From Candidatus Rifleibacteriota bacterium (GTDB lineage: Bacteria > Muiribacteriota > Ozemobacteria > Ozemobacterales > Ozemobacteraceae), in contig CAJOND010000023.1 of the NCBI GenBank assembly GCA_905236675.1, forward strand, positions 1 to 64,000: a stretch of 64,000 nucleotides of DNA, given 5' to 3'. Positions within the stretch are counted from its first letter, which is position 1. Every line of letters begins with the position of its first letter. A program made the translations under genes and the position numbers. A model generated the notes under the pieces. The model did not search any database and had not been told where the DNA came from. It worked only from the letters and a program-made list of their open reading frames with translations. Shown in pieces: positions 7,323 through 17,154 of this stretch.

Positions 7323-9610
7323 CAATCCGATAACCTCGGTTCATCTTCTAATGAATACATAAGCATATCACGTTCAGATCGGCTACTGTCTGTATTGTCA
7401 TTACAAAAAGGCAGAGCTGCAAGATTAGGATTATACACAAGCTTAAGTCCACGTCCTATTTTACTCAAACCGCTTTCTTTCCCATCTATTTCTTTCATTG
7501 CCACATTACCTTTAATCTCTAGATTGGGTTCACTACCTTCAAGTATGAGTTGCCCACCTCCTGCAATTAAAGAAGCATCTACATGATGAACATTTGGAGC
7601 AATAATTATACTTCCTTTAAGAGCCAGTAATGTAAGATGACCAGTTCTTTCCACTATATCGTCTTTAATTATTATATTGGCATTTCCTTCATTCATGGGT
7701 TCAATAACCAAACCACCCTGTCCATCAACAGAAGAAATAGCAGGTATTTCTACTGGATTAGCACCCTTGTTCTTTATATAACCCCAACCCTCCAATACTA
7801 AGCTTCCATTTTCCTTAAGATATCCATATTTTTTTAAAAAATCTGAAATATTTTCGTTTTCATTAAGTTCATAAAACCAGGAACATCTTTCCTTTATTGC
7901 TTTTTTTTCTAAAAATACATCAATATCTTCCAAGCTTTTGTCAGGATAAATCCTGCTATAAATTCCAGGTATGCTGTTAAACACAGACCCATTGTTCGAG
8001 TTGCTACTTAACCCATTTGGGACAGTGCAGAGTTCTGTTATTTTTTGTTCTGTAAAGTGTTGTTTAAGAGGGTTCACCACTGCGTTTCCAGTGCAGTAAT
8101 TTAGCAGACCTAAGTTATAGTTGTACATTGTTAATTGGGTGGCAAATTCTTTGTTATATTTGTCCTGAGTGAGTGGAACGCCTACGTTTTCCTTGTAACA
8201 GGCATATAGATGGTCTATTTCGTAGTTGCCTTCACCTGCACCACTGTCATTATCATCGTCTTCATTAGCATCTTCTATTGCCAATTCAAATTCTCTACTA
8301 TCTTCTATATACTCAAGTTCATCTCTTTCATAAATCCCTGAGGAAATAGGGCTATCAAATAATATAAATTCTCTTATAGAACCAACCATAGAATTCACAT
8401 AGCCTAATACAACAGTTGGTGATTCTAAGTCATCGATTCCATAAAGCTTAAAAATGGAATTTCTTTTTGTCTGTTTCTGGCAAGCTTGAGAAAAACGGTC
8501 ACGATAATGCTTAAATTTCTTGTTATCCTCAGCATTATCATCATTATCCCACAAGCCCATGTCGGCTTGCATTACAAAACCATTTTCGCCTAATTTTTTA
8601 AATATCTTCCAATAGCCTGCACCATTGGTTTGATTCTTATAAAGATGAAAACCTTCACCATAATACCTGTTTGAGTATGTAACATCACCAACTAGACCCA
8701 ATCCTAATATAATTGGCTTTGAAGGAGTACCACCACCAAGATAAACAAAACCTGTCTGATAGTTAACAAAAGTGTTAAAATCTCTTGCGGACTTGTTTAA
8801 CGGACCATTATCTAAAACCCAGGGTCTGGTTAGTTCCCCTTCTTTAAGCAAACCATTGCAATTTGTTTTTATTACATTAAACCTTTGATTGCTGGCTTCG
8901 TTATTCATTCCTAATGCAGAACCAATATAAAGATTAAACTTAGATAAAACAGGAACAATATTAGAACAAACCTTAACCTTAGAAGAAAATCTATAGCTTT
9001 CTTTTGCTAACTCAGAAGCTTTTTTCCCAGGAATCATATAATGTACATCAAAACAGATGTGAAGATAGCCTTCTTTTTCTCTAGGAAAAAAATGTTCCCC
9101 ATTAATTGTTAAAGGCTTAGGATGAAATTCACTCTTTCGAAGCTCAATGTGCAAATCTTTTATTTCTAATCCTCTAAGACCTAATTTATTGTCTTCTGTT
9201 TCTGTGTATTCTTTAATGAGATAATCCAAAATCCCTTCTGACTCGACTTTAAGTTTCTCATTTATAATTTCATACAAGCTTTCGCCAGTGCTTGGAACCC
9301 GTGACTCCGATTTCATCATACTGAATGGAACAGAGAGTATATCATGGAGTTCCATGCTGAGGGGATTTTCCCCATTTCTTTGAGGTAATATGGATTTAAT
9401 ATATTGAGAGGTTACAAAGGCTACCGATGAAGCAAATTTCTGAGCAAGCAATTTTTCCCCGACGAGATTAGCGGTATATGTACTTTTTACGCTAGATTGA
9501 AAGAATGAAGCCATCATAACCATCAGAGCAATAAATATTCCAATAACAATAACGATAGAATTTCCTCTTTTATTCTTCATTTTGTAAATAATACTTTCTA
9601 TTTTCGACAT
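7322..9610 (-). CDS. Giant GspK/PilX-like pseudopilin (cassette 1)
   Basis: The 762-residue protein has a basic leader (KNKRG), then a ~20-residue hydrophobic helix and an amphipathic extension (EKLLAQKFASSVA), the PilX/GspK-type N-terminus; Glu+5 is absent, as in GspK and PilX. Known GspK proteins are about 320 residues and PilX about 200, so this is far longer. The C-terminal ~150 residues look like short repeated beta-strands (LTLLALKGSIIIAP, ASLIAGGGQLIL, LEIKGNVAM), suggesting a beta-helix or bactofilin-like fold. It is the first gene of cassette 1. No clear Shine-Dalgarno precedes the ATG at 9610. The assignment rests on the N-terminus, context and paralogues at 26304 and 53429. Confidence 0.65.
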   Translation of the reverse strand: MSKIESIIYKMKNKRGNSIVIVIGIFIALMVMMASFFQSSVKSTYTANLVGEKLLAQKFASSVAFVTSQYIKSILPQRNGENPLSMELHDILSVPFSMMKSESRVPSTGESLYEIINEKLKVESEGILDYLIKEYTETEDNKLGLRGLEIKDLHIELRKSEFHPKPLTINGEHFFPREKEGYLHICFDVHYMIPGKKASELAKESYRFSSKVKVCSNIVPVLSKFNLYIGSALGMNNEASNQRFNVIKTNCNGLLKEGELTRPWVLDNGPLNKSARDFNTFVNYQTGFVYLGGGTPSKPIILGLGLVGDVTYSNRYYGEGFHLYKNQTNGAGYWKIFKKLGENGFVMQADMGLWDNDDNAEDNKKFKHYRDRFSQACQKQTKRNSIFKLYGIDDLESPTVVLGYVNSMVGSIREFILFDSPISSGIYERDELEYIEDSREFELAIEDANEDDDNDSGAGEGNYEIDHLYACYKENVGVPLTQDKYNKEFATQLTMYNYNLGLLNYCTGNAVVNPLKQHFTEQKITELCTVPNGLSSNSNNGSVFNSIPGIYSRIYPDKSLEDIDVFLEKKAIKERCSWFYELNENENISDFLKKYGYLKENGSLVLEGWGYIKNKGANPVEIPAISSVDGQGGLVIEPMNEGNANIIIKDDIVERTGHLTLLALKGSIIIAPNVHHVDASLIAGGGQLILEGSEPNLEIKGNVAMKEIDGKESGLSKIGRGLKLVYNPNLAALPFCNDNTDSSRSERDMLMYSLEDEPRLSD

Positions 9611-9684
9611 CTAAATACTATTCAATCACTGCTACTCGTAATTATATATTGTCATAAGACTTTATGTTTTGCTGAAAGACAGAT

Positions 9685-10311
9685 TTAATCAAGGTTAGTT
9701 TCACCAGATTCATCAGAACTAGATGAGTCCATATTATTAGAATCAGAGGTTCCATCAGAGTTAGTGCCTGAACCATTTTCACTTTCATCTTCATTGTCAT
9801 TTTCATTTGCAAGTGGCATGGAAAGAGCATCAAAGCCTTCTATCACATCAACGGGTTCGAAATCATCTGGAGAAGACTCAACACTTGAAATAATAGATTC
9901 ATCTATAATAATAGACTTATCAGAAGAATTTATAATATTCTTATTGGTTGGGAAAGTTAACATTAGCCGACCGAGACTCTCGTCTAAATCTCTATCAAGT
10001 TCTCTTGACTGTTCCTTTGTAAGGTTAACATTATCATAGTAGCCATCTGTAACCTGTACCTTTTTTGAAGTGACCCAACCTACCTTTTTTCCATTGGAAA
10101 CTTTATACCATTTCTTTTTTTTGGATACCTTTTTTATTTTAAGCTTTGTATTTTTTTTAAAGACATAATTAACCTTTGATTTTTTCTTAGGCTTTCTTCT
10201 AACATTTACCTTTTTTATTACAAATCCTTTAGTAGGAACATATCCTGCCAGTAAATAGTTAGGTAAAGAAAATAAAAAAAACAATATTAGAAGGTAAAAT
10301 AATTTTTTCAT
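9685..10311 (-). CDS. Secreted SH3-domain protein with basic core and acidic tail
   Basis: I place the start at 10311 (ATG, with GGAG 7 nt upstream); an in-frame upstream start at 10353 would put 14 residues before a typical signal peptide. The 208-residue product has a signal peptide (MKKLFYLLILFFLF...LLAG), then an SH3b/SH3_3 domain (VNVRRKPKKKSKV, KKWYKVS, KVGWVTSKKV) very rich in Lys. A linker leads to an acidic Ser/Asp/Asn/Gly tail. Bacterial SH3b domains bind cell wall, which suits a secreted protein, but the target is inferred. It is 74 bp upstream of cassette 1 on the same strand and may be co-transcribed. Confidence 0.65.
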   Translation of the reverse strand: MKKLFYLLILFFLFSLPNYLLAGYVPTKGFVIKKVNVRRKPKKKSKVNYVFKKNTKLKIKKVSKKKKWYKVSNGKKVGWVTSKKVQVTDGYYDNVNLTKEQSRELDRDLDESLGRLMLTFPTNKNIINSSDKSIIIDESIISSVESSPDDFEPVDVIEGFDALSMPLANENDNEDESENGSGTNSDGTSDSNNMDSSSSDESGETNLD

Positions 10312-10485
10312 TGTTTTACTCCAAATATCAGCTAGAAGAAGATAAAAAAACAAATGGTTATAGATAAAATTTCCCTATTAAATTATATCATAAATTAATG
10401 CAGAGAACAATTCAAAATAAGATTCCAAAGTGATGGTAGTAGTGGTTGATGCTTGCCCAAAGATTCTATATCTAGTATTTTGAAT
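10312..10485. other. Non-coding spacer upstream of the yraN fragment
   Basis: This AT-rich stretch contains the leader of the SH3 gene on the minus strand (GGAG) and no convincing ORF, hairpin or repeat. The boundary with the yraN-like fragment at 10486 is abrupt. Confidence 0.5.
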
Positions 10486-10614
10486 GATACCTATTGTAGA
10501 TTCGATGTAGTAGGTATAGTTCTTTCTGATAATGGAGAGCCTCAAATAGAACATATACAGGATGCTTTTATCATAGGAGACTAGTTCCTGATTATTCAAA
10601 GAAAGCTTAGCACA
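10486..10614 (+). pseudogene. Duplicated 3' fragment of yraN with flanking sequence
   Basis: Bases 10486-10584 repeat the last 99 bp of yraN (3052-3150) including its stop codon, and similarity continues about 30 bp into the 3' flank. The offset is a constant 7434 bp. Only four substitutions are visible in the coding part; three are synonymous (Thr, Arg and Val codons) and one changes Gly to Asp. The rest of yraN is missing, so this is a remnant, not a gene. A mostly synonymous pattern suggests it derives from an allele that was still under selection, for example one acquired from a relative. Confidence 0.85.
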
Positions 10615-10619
10615 GTTGC

Positions 10620-10648
10620 TTGATTAGAAAAAAACTTTATTATATAAT
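10620..10648 (+). promoter_or_regulatory. Sigma70-type promoter for galE
   Basis: TTGATT (10620-10625), 17-bp spacer, TATAAT (10643-10648). The start codon of galE is 30 bp downstream. The promoter begins right after the duplicated yraN fragment. Confidence 0.75.
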
Positions 10649-10677
10649 CATGCAACCCCAAAATTGGAGAAATAAAA

Positions 10678-11697
10678 ATGCGTATCCTTCTTACTGGTGG
10701 AACTGGTTATATTGGTAGTCATACTGCTGTAGAACTTCTTCAGACTGGACATGAAGTTGTTATTATTGATAATCTGTATAATAGTAAAATATCTGTTTTA
10801 GACAGAATCGAAAAAATAACGGGAAAACGCCCCAAATTTCATCAAGGCGATATTTTGAATACTAAACTCCTAACCCAAATTCTTACTGATGAAAAAATAG
10901 AAGCAGTAATTCACTTTGCAGGCCTTAAAGCAGTTGGTGAATCCGTTGCAAAACCTTTATTTTATTATAAAAACAATATAGCAGGAACAATTAGTCTTTG
11001 CGAAGCAATGATTGAAAGCAAAGTAAGAAACTTAGTATTCAGTTCTTCTTCTACTGTTTATGGAGATCCAGCTGAAGTTCCTATAAAAGAAACCTTTCCT
11101 ACCGGAGGAACCACTAATCCTTACGGAACCTCAAAATATGTCATTGAACTCATTCTAAAAGATTGGCAAAAAGCCTATCCAGAACAGAATATTGCATTAT
11201 TACGTTATTTTAATCCAGTTGGTGCTCATAAAAGCGGTTTAATAGGAGAAGACCCAAATGGTATTCCAAATAATTTAATGCCTTTTATAACCCAAGTTGC
11301 TATTGGAAAAAGAGCTGAGCTAAGCATTTTTGGCAACGATTATCCAACTCATGACGGAACTGGTGTAAGAGATTACATTCACGTTGTTGATTTGGCAAAA
11401 GGTCATGTTAAAGCAATAGAAAAACTTAATAATAAAATTGGTATTGGTATTTGGAATCTTGGTACTGGTAAAGGTTATTCTGTATTAGATGTTGTCAAAG
11501 CTTTTGAAAAAGCCAGTGGAATTAAAATAAAATATAAAATAGCCCCTAGAAGGCCAGGTGATATTGCTGAATGTTATTGTGATCCATCTAAGGCGAACAA
11601 AGATTTAGATTGGAAAGCAGAAAACGGAATAGAAGAAATGTGCAAGGATTCATGGAAATGGCAGTCTATGAATCCTAATGGATATGAAAATAATTAG
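10678..11697 (+). CDS. galE: UDP-glucose 4-epimerase
   Basis: This extended short-chain dehydrogenase interconverts UDP-glucose and UDP-galactose in the cytoplasm, feeding the Leloir pathway and surface polysaccharide synthesis. The 339 residues match the family length. The NAD-binding motif GGTGYIGSH is at 7-15, the catalytic Ser is in SSSSTVYG (122-129), and YGTSK at 149-153 gives Tyr149/Lys153. [12 protein letters not shown] and [10 protein letters not shown] are further GalE signatures. GGAG lies 8 nt before the ATG. It is monocistronic, with its own promoter and a terminator shared with the converging peptidase gene. Confidence 0.95.
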   Translation: MRILLTGGTGYIGSHTAVELLQTGHEVVIIDNLYNSKISVLDRIEKITGKRPKFHQGDILNTKLLTQILTDEKIEAVIHFAGLKAVGESVAKPLFYYKNNIAGTISLCEAMIESKVRNLVFSSSSTVYGDPAEVPIKETFPTGGTTNPYGTSKYVIELILKDWQKAYPEQNIALLRYFNPVGAHKSGLIGEDPNGIPNNLMPFITQVAIGKRAELSIFGNDYPTHDGTGVRDYIHVVDLAKGHVKAIEKLNNKIGIGIWNLGTGKGYSVLDVVKAFEKASGIKIKYKIAPRRPGDIAECYCDPSKANKDLDWKAENGIEEMCKDSWKWQSMNPNGYENN

Positions 11698-11748
11698 TAA
11701 TTAACAATGAATAATGAGTAATAAAAGATAAAAATAAGTCTTAAGCAA

Positions 11749-11779
11749 AAAATACCCTTTTAAAAAGGGTATTTTTTTA
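11749..11779. terminator. Bidirectional terminator between galE and the zinc peptidase
   Basis: AATACCCTTTT and AAAAGGGTATT form the stem, with A's on one side and seven T's on the other; it lies between two converging genes. Confidence 0.8.
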
Positions 11780-11813
11780 GTTATATAAATGACTGTTTAA
11801 TTTACTTAACTCA

Positions 11814-12497
11814 TCATCTTCTTCTAGAACCTTTTGCAATCAGAATAAGTCTGAGAAGCTGTAAAACGCTAGAAATTAAAGCTGCTACATAAGTCATGGC
11901 AGCGGCGGAAAGGACCTTTTTGGCCGCCTGCAATTCGCCACCTACTAATATTGAATCCTTTTCTAATATTTCTAAGGCTCTGCTGGAAGCGTTAAATTCA
12001 ACTGGCAAAGTTATTAACTGAAAGAACACAACAAAACAAAATAAAAAAACTCCTAATTGAGCTAATCCCGCCCAACTCATAGCAAGACCTGCTACAATCA
12101 AAGGAATTGAAACCATAGAGCCAAAATTAGCTGCTGGAACAGAAATAGAACGTAACTTTAAAGCAGTATACCCAACTTTATGCTGGATAGCATGACCACA
12201 TTCATGGGCTGCAACTCCTAAAGCTGCTACAGAAGTCTGACCGTAAACAGAATCAGACAATCTTAAAACTTTTTCGGTTGGAGAATAATGATCGGTCAAA
12301 TTTCCACTTATACGTTCAATTCTCACATCAAAAATACCAGCACTATTTAAAATTCTCTGTGCTATATCTTGTGAGGTAAATCCTTGTGAATTAGCAACAT
12401 TGCTATAATTTTTAAATGTTCTTTGAACATTCCAGGATGCAATCATGCTTATAACTGCACCAATGAGCACTAATACATAAGTATAGTCCATATACAT
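11814..12497 (-). CDS. Membrane zinc metallopeptidase, YugP family (Zn_peptidase_2)
   Basis: The 227-residue protein has an N-terminal membrane helix (5-22), the zinc-binding motif HECGH at 98-102, and further hydrophobic segments about 118-165 and near the C-terminus. The third ligand is likely the Glu in LPVEFNASSRA. These features and the length match the neutral zinc metallopeptidase family that includes YugP; substrates are largely unknown. AAGGAG 8 nt upstream supports the ATG at 12497. It lies 16 bp downstream of the frameshifted lipoprotein gene's 3' end in the opposite order of transcription (it is transcribed away from it), so it may have its own promoter. Confidence 0.88.
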   Translation of the reverse strand: MYMDYTYVLVLIGAVISMIASWNVQRTFKNYSNVANSQGFTSQDIAQRILNSAGIFDVRIERISGNLTDHYSPTEKVLRLSDSVYGQTSVAALGVAAHECGHAIQHKVGYTALKLRSISVPAANFGSMVSIPLIVAGLAMSWAGLAQLGVFLFCFVVFFQLITLPVEFNASSRALEILEKDSILVGGELQAAKKVLSAAAMTYVAALISSVLQLLRLILIAKGSRRR

Positions 12498-12513
12498 AAT
12501 GATAACTCCTTAA

Positions 12514-14451
12514 TTATTCTAGCGACAGTGACTGTTTACCAACAAACACGCCTCCAGAAGTGCCAACCCAGACTTTACGTCTTTCACCTGCTGCCCCTGG
12601 AGCCTGTGTAAGAGACGTTATTGTTTTGTAATTGCCTAATCCACTTCTGATTCTAGTCCAGCTAGAACCTCCATTAATTGATCTATAAAGCCCATCTTCA
12701 CTTCCAGCCATAACATTTATTGTATTATTAGGGTCAACAATTATACAACGACAGTTAGTGTCTACTCCACCAAAAGAAAAAGAATTCCAAGTACCGCCAT
12801 AATTGATAGAACGTGCCACACCATTTGTTGTTGCTGCCCATATAGTGTTTGTGTTAATAACATCAAGTGCAATAGCTAAAGGAACACCTGGAACAGGACC
12901 GTAATTCGGATAAGACAAATCATCATAAGTAAATACAGTACCACTCACTAAATCAATTCCAGTTGAACCTGTGAATATATCTGCACTAATATGCTTAGTC
13001 ATGTTTGATGCAAGACTTGGGCAATAATAAACATTACCCGATGTTGTTCCAAAATACAAAGATTTGTTCATATTATCGTATCTGACCGAGCGAACAACAG
13101 AAGAAATAGGATTATTTTGCAACACATTACTATATGCCGTTTTTGATCTAGCTTCTGTTATTGGATCACCAGTCTCAGGATTATGACCTATAACGACATC
13201 TTCCGTTCTAGTTTCCTCAACTCTGTATTTTTGCTGTGTATAGATAAGTAATTTACAATCGATAATAGTCGTTATATTTGATTTAGATAAGGTAATTTCG
13301 TAAACTCCCTCATTACAACCTGCAAGAATCAAAGTTCTATCAGATGAATCTACTGCTGTGACAATAGAAGTTAAAGGAGATGACGGTAAAATTATATCAT
13401 CACTATTTTTTACCAATGGTGTAGCATTATTTTGGGTTCCTGTTTCACTGTTAAAAGGAGGAACATAATAAATACCACCACCAGTACTGCAATATATATT
13501 ACCTTTTGAATCCATAACGATGTCGTATATAAGATAACTTGCTGAATCTGATCTTGTTTTAGAGGATAAATTGGGAACTCCTTTCCAATTACCGCCTGAG
13601 GTATTTCCAATTTCATCAGAGAAAGTCGCAACCCAAAGACCATAATAACCAAACTGACTTTCTGCACCAGTACCAGCATAAACAACAAATGGGCTTCCAG
13701 AAGCTGTTGTCGGGTCAACAAAAACTTTACTTATAGGCATTGGTTCACCAGTATTTGTATCAACCATACCTTGACGTTTTGGAACCCAAAATTCGCTTAA
13801 ACTAATTTCTACTTCTGCATAGGCGGAACTATCATAATTAGAAGTAGCTCTTACGGTAGCTTTATTTGCATCAAAAGTATTTGGAGCAGTATATTTACCA
13901 TTACTATCTACGCTTCCATAAATATCGGACTCCGAGACTCCATTTACTGTCCAGGTTACAGAAGTATTGCCTATTACTTCTGGCGTAACAGTTGCATAAA
14001 ACTGCAGTGAACCTACTTCAATAACTGTTGCAGCCGAGGCTATTTCGTTAGTTTTTTCTATATTATCAAATATTTTAACAACAACTTTTTCTGCCAATCT
14101 TATTGTTGCAGTACTTGAAGCTAGAGGATCTGCCACAGAGGTAGCCCTTATAATAATAGTGTCTGACGCAGAATCATCTAAAGAACTTGGTAATTTGCCA
14201 GGTCGTCTATATTGAACCTGATTATTGTTTAAAACAGTTAGAGTTCCTCTATCAGAATAAGTTTTTCCATCTGCTGACATAAAATCAGAACTATTAGCGT
14301 TTTTAAATTCCCATACTAACGATTCATCTGTTCCAGAAATCAGATAATCGAAACTGTCTATAGTAAACAGCATATCTTCTGCTATAGGCATTGCATCAGC
14401 TACTATTGGATTTATTACAATACCTATTGGAGGGTAGACAGAAATGTTCAC
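12514..14451 (-). CDS. Downstream part of a frameshift-split Ig-domain lipoprotein, with propeller
   Basis: The frame is open upstream of the GTG at 14451 to a stop near 14612, with no ATG, GTG or TTG and no good Shine-Dalgarno. The extra residues (ASTSNLLNTTTT, then SVTFYASTP) complete the Ig-like domain left unfinished in the upstream ORF, so the two are almost certainly one gene. Visible here are bacterial Ig-like domains (Gly-Lys-Tyr-Thr-Ala-Pro strands) and, from about residue 230, a seven-bladed-propeller-like region with BNR/Asp-box elements such as SINGGSSW near the C-terminus. Comparable architectures occur in secreted sialidase-like or sortilin-like proteins. The function is unknown. 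Alone it lacks a signal peptide and would be stranded in the cytoplasm. Confidence 0.7.
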   Translation of the reverse strand: MNISVYPPIGIVINPIVADAMPIAEDMLFTIDSFDYLISGTDESLVWEFKNANSSDFMSADGKTYSDRGTLTVLNNNQVQYRRPGKLPSSLDDSASDTIIIRATSVADPLASSTATIRLAEKVVVKIFDNIEKTNEIASAATVIEVGSLQFYATVTPEVIGNTSVTWTVNGVSESDIYGSVDSNGKYTAPNTFDANKATVRATSNYDSSAYAEVEISLSEFWVPKRQGMVDTNTGEPMPISKVFVDPTTASGSPFVVYAGTGAESQFGYYGLWVATFSDEIGNTSGGNWKGVPNLSSKTRSDSASYLIYDIVMDSKGNIYCSTGGGIYYVPPFNSETGTQNNATPLVKNSDDIILPSSPLTSIVTAVDSSDRTLILAGCNEGVYEITLSKSNITTIIDCKLLIYTQQKYRVEETRTEDVVIGHNPETGDPITEARSKTAYSNVLQNNPISSVVRSVRYDNMNKSLYFGTTSGNVYYCPSLASNMTKHISADIFTGSTGIDLVSGTVFTYDDLSYPNYGPVPGVPLAIALDVINTNTIWAATTNGVARSINYGGTWNSFSFGGVDTNCRCIIVDPNNTINVMAGSEDGLYRSINGGSSWTRIRSGLGNYKTITSLTQAPGAAGERRKVWVGTSGGVFVGKQSLSLE

Positions 14452-14563
14452 AGATTTGCTTGCTCCATCAATTTCTGCTGTAACAGAAGCTTGTGTAATC
14501 TTAGTTGGAGTTGATGCATAAAAAGTTACAGAGTGCTTAGAAGTAGTAGTAGTATTTAATAGA

Positions 14564-17077
14564 TTACTTGTAGAAGCCTGCTGTATTTGGACTAATTGAC
14601 CAATTTATAGTATTGAGAGAAGTATTAGAAACATCAGCAGTAATAGTAACAGGAAAATTTCTTTGAGCAATATAAGAGGAAGGAGTGAGACTTATATTGG
14701 CTCCATCAGAAATAGTGCATTTTATTTTTCCTGTAACCGACGAACTATCATTTGCACAAAAACCTATGTCTACAGTAGTAACATCTTTAAAACTTCGTGG
14801 CACAGTATATGTAATTGTAGCTATACTGCCGTACTGAGCTACTTCCGCTTTACTTAAGCTTACCGTACCTACAGATGGAGTCGAAGTTAGTTTTATACCA
14901 TTATTTGAATGAAATGTATAAATATTGAAACTAATACTGCTACCAGGAGCTATCTGTTTTGCTAAAGGCTCTATAGTGTAATTACCATTAGTCTGTAAAT
15001 ATGCAAGTTGTATAGATGGCTCCAATACTACAATAGAATCAGACTTCAAAGAAGGAATCAAAGGTGATGATGCTCTAATAGTAACTGTTTCTCCGCCATA
15101 AACTATATCTGGAGCTCTATATACCCCATCGGAGTCTATATTACCTGAACCGCTCGCAACCGACCATCTCACAGCACCAACTTCTGTTGGTTCAACATTG
15201 TTTAATATAGTTTTAAAAATCTGTTCCTGTCCTGCAGTTAAAATAACTCGTGTCGGAGTAGCAATCAATTCAGGTCCTTCAACAGTTAACTCTGTAGTCT
15301 GAGCATAGCTGATATTGCCTGCTTCATCTGCAAACAGTGCCCATACTTTATTATCACCTTGATGAACATTGCTTGTAGTTAATTCTATTGGAGAAAAAGG
15401 AGAATAAATTTCAGAGTATTCAGAAGAATCAGGAGGAGTAAGAGTCGCTATAGTAAAACAATAATAAGCTTTATAGGTGGAAGTATCGGTAATATCAAAA
15501 TGCAAATATACAGGTAAATTCTCAATAAGAACAGAAGTTACTTCACCAGAAGTTGCACTGTCTGATTCTCTGACCGTTATAGTATTGCCAGTAGGAGCAA
15601 CAGTATCTACTGTTATACCAGCAGAAACAGGACCGAATTCATTACCAGCAGAATCTTTGAATAAAGCATAAACAGTTTTTTCGCCATCTCCAGATGATAA
15701 AGTCCATTTCAAAGGAGTTTTAAAGACAGTCCAATCTTGATTAGCATCAGGAGCGGAGTCATTGGCAACTTTCATATGAGAAGGCGAAAAAGAATATAAA
15801 AATTTTAATTCTACAGCTGCAGTTGCTACAGCATTTGCACCATTATTAATCACTACTTCCACCGTAGGTGGAGTAGTACTATAACGGATTGAAGCCGTAA
15901 AAACCTCTTCTGGATCAGCCTTCCCACCTTTAAATTTACAATATAGATATTTTAAGCCTTCTTCTCCTGTAAGGTTCCAACTTCTAGAACTTGTATACAT
16001 TTCCCAAAAAGCATTAGAAAAATTTTCATTATCTGAAATAATCATCTGGCTCGCACCAGGGTATAATACAAGAGTTAGTTTTACATTACTTTTATTTGTA
16101 AGGGATTCACCATCGTTTATCCATATTCCTAAATAACCCGATGATGAATATATAATAGAGTCGGATTCTACAGGTGATAAAGTCCCGTTTTTGCTTTTAA
16201 ATTGAACATACAATCGCTTTATTCCAGAAGAAGTATTACTGAAAGTATGTGAATAGGTTGTTGAGTAAGCTATCCAATTAGCATCTTCTAATGAGTAATC
16301 CTCACTTATTCTCATCTGTTCACAATCTTCTGCGTTTAAATATAGTGTTACAGAACGATTTTTTGTTTCATAAGCTCCATTATTAATATTTACAGAAATA
16401 TCAGAGCAACCAGCAAGACCAAGAGTATGAGCCGTCAGACCTTTCATAATAAATTGCTGACCATCGTCTCCGTTTAAATGAATAATTATCTCATATTCTG
16501 TTAAAAAATTAAGATTGGATATTGTTGTTTCATGTTTTGTTCTTGCAGATGTATCTATAGTTTTAGAATAAACATATCCACCCACAGAATTATAATCTAC
16601 AGAAGCAATACAAGACTGGTTTGTTGTAAATTCAAGATGAAAAGAATTTGTGCCTATTTCGTCTATTACTACGTTGTTTATGGATAAAAGGGAAACAGAG
16701 CTAACTTCAGTAGCCCCCTGACCAGTAACCTGAATCAGTTTTGCAAAAATAACCTCGCTTTCACCAGAGATAGCCGAAAGATTATAAACGCCTGGTTCTA
16801 TACCACTAAAAGAGTATTTTCCACTTGAATCAGTAGTAGTAACAGCAATCTGCTCACCTTGAATATTTGTCACTGTTACAGGTATATTTCCATAAATTTG
16901 TCTATCTTTAAAAAAAACTTTTCCTGATATTGATAATGGTGAATTAGGATTAATTATAGAACTACTACTATTTCCTCCTCCGCCGCCTAAGCCAAGGCAG
17001 CCATAGCCTAACAAAGCAAGACAGAAGCACATAAATAACACAGGCATGAATGCGGTTTTTGTTTGCTTATTTTTCAT
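14564..17077 (-). CDS. Upstream part of a frameshift-split Ig-domain lipoprotein
   Basis: The 837-residue ORF starts with a lipoprotein signal (LLGYGC, Cys27) followed by a Gly/Ser linker. A carboxypeptidase-regulatory-like beta domain follows (SISGKVFF ... GKYSFSGIEPGVYNL), then an FN3-like domain and at least three related Ig-like domains marked by ISxNxxxxxxxW and GxKxxYxxFK, including NDGESLTNKSNVKLTL. It then stops in mid-domain after SISPNTAG. A one-base change at the CC of 14577-14578 (GG in the coding strand) would join it to the next frame, giving one protein of about 1,520 residues. Likely a surface-exposed or periplasmic lipoprotein; the ligand is unknown. Confidence 0.75.
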   Translation of the reverse strand: MKNKQTKTAFMPVLFMCFCLALLGYGCLGLGGGGGNSSSSIINPNSPLSISGKVFFKDRQIYGNIPVTVTNIQGEQIAVTTTDSSGKYSFSGIEPGVYNLSAISGESEVIFAKLIQVTGQGATEVSSVSLLSINNVVIDEIGTNSFHLEFTTNQSCIASVDYNSVGGYVYSKTIDTSARTKHETTISNLNFLTEYEIIIHLNGDDGQQFIMKGLTAHTLGLAGCSDISVNINNGAYETKNRSVTLYLNAEDCEQMRISEDYSLEDANWIAYSTTYSHTFSNTSSGIKRLYVQFKSKNGTLSPVESDSIIYSSSGYLGIWINDGESLTNKSNVKLTLVLYPGASQMIISDNENFSNAFWEMYTSSRSWNLTGEEGLKYLYCKFKGGKADPEEVFTASIRYSTTPPTVEVVINNGANAVATAAVELKFLYSFSPSHMKVANDSAPDANQDWTVFKTPLKWTLSSGDGEKTVYALFKDSAGNEFGPVSAGITVDTVAPTGNTITVRESDSATSGEVTSVLIENLPVYLHFDITDTSTYKAYYCFTIATLTPPDSSEYSEIYSPFSPIELTTSNVHQGDNKVWALFADEAGNISYAQTTELTVEGPELIATPTRVILTAGQEQIFKTILNNVEPTEVGAVRWSVASGSGNIDSDGVYRAPDIVYGGETVTIRASSPLIPSLKSDSIVVLEPSIQLAYLQTNGNYTIEPLAKQIAPGSSISFNIYTFHSNNGIKLTSTPSVGTVSLSKAEVAQYGSIATITYTVPRSFKDVTTVDIGFCANDSSSVTGKIKCTISDGANISLTPSSYIAQRNFPVTITADVSNTSLNTINWSISPNTAGFYK

Positions 17078-17154
17078 ATTAATTTTTCTCTATCATAGCC
17101 ATTAGTTATATTTAATTAAATCATAACGAAAAACAAAACATGACAAATGTTCAA

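Noticed and set aside
12514-14451. Treating the ORF as an independent gene starting at GTG 14451
   Set aside because: The frame is open 37 codons upstream with domain-completing sequence and no start or ribosome site; a frameshift explains it better.
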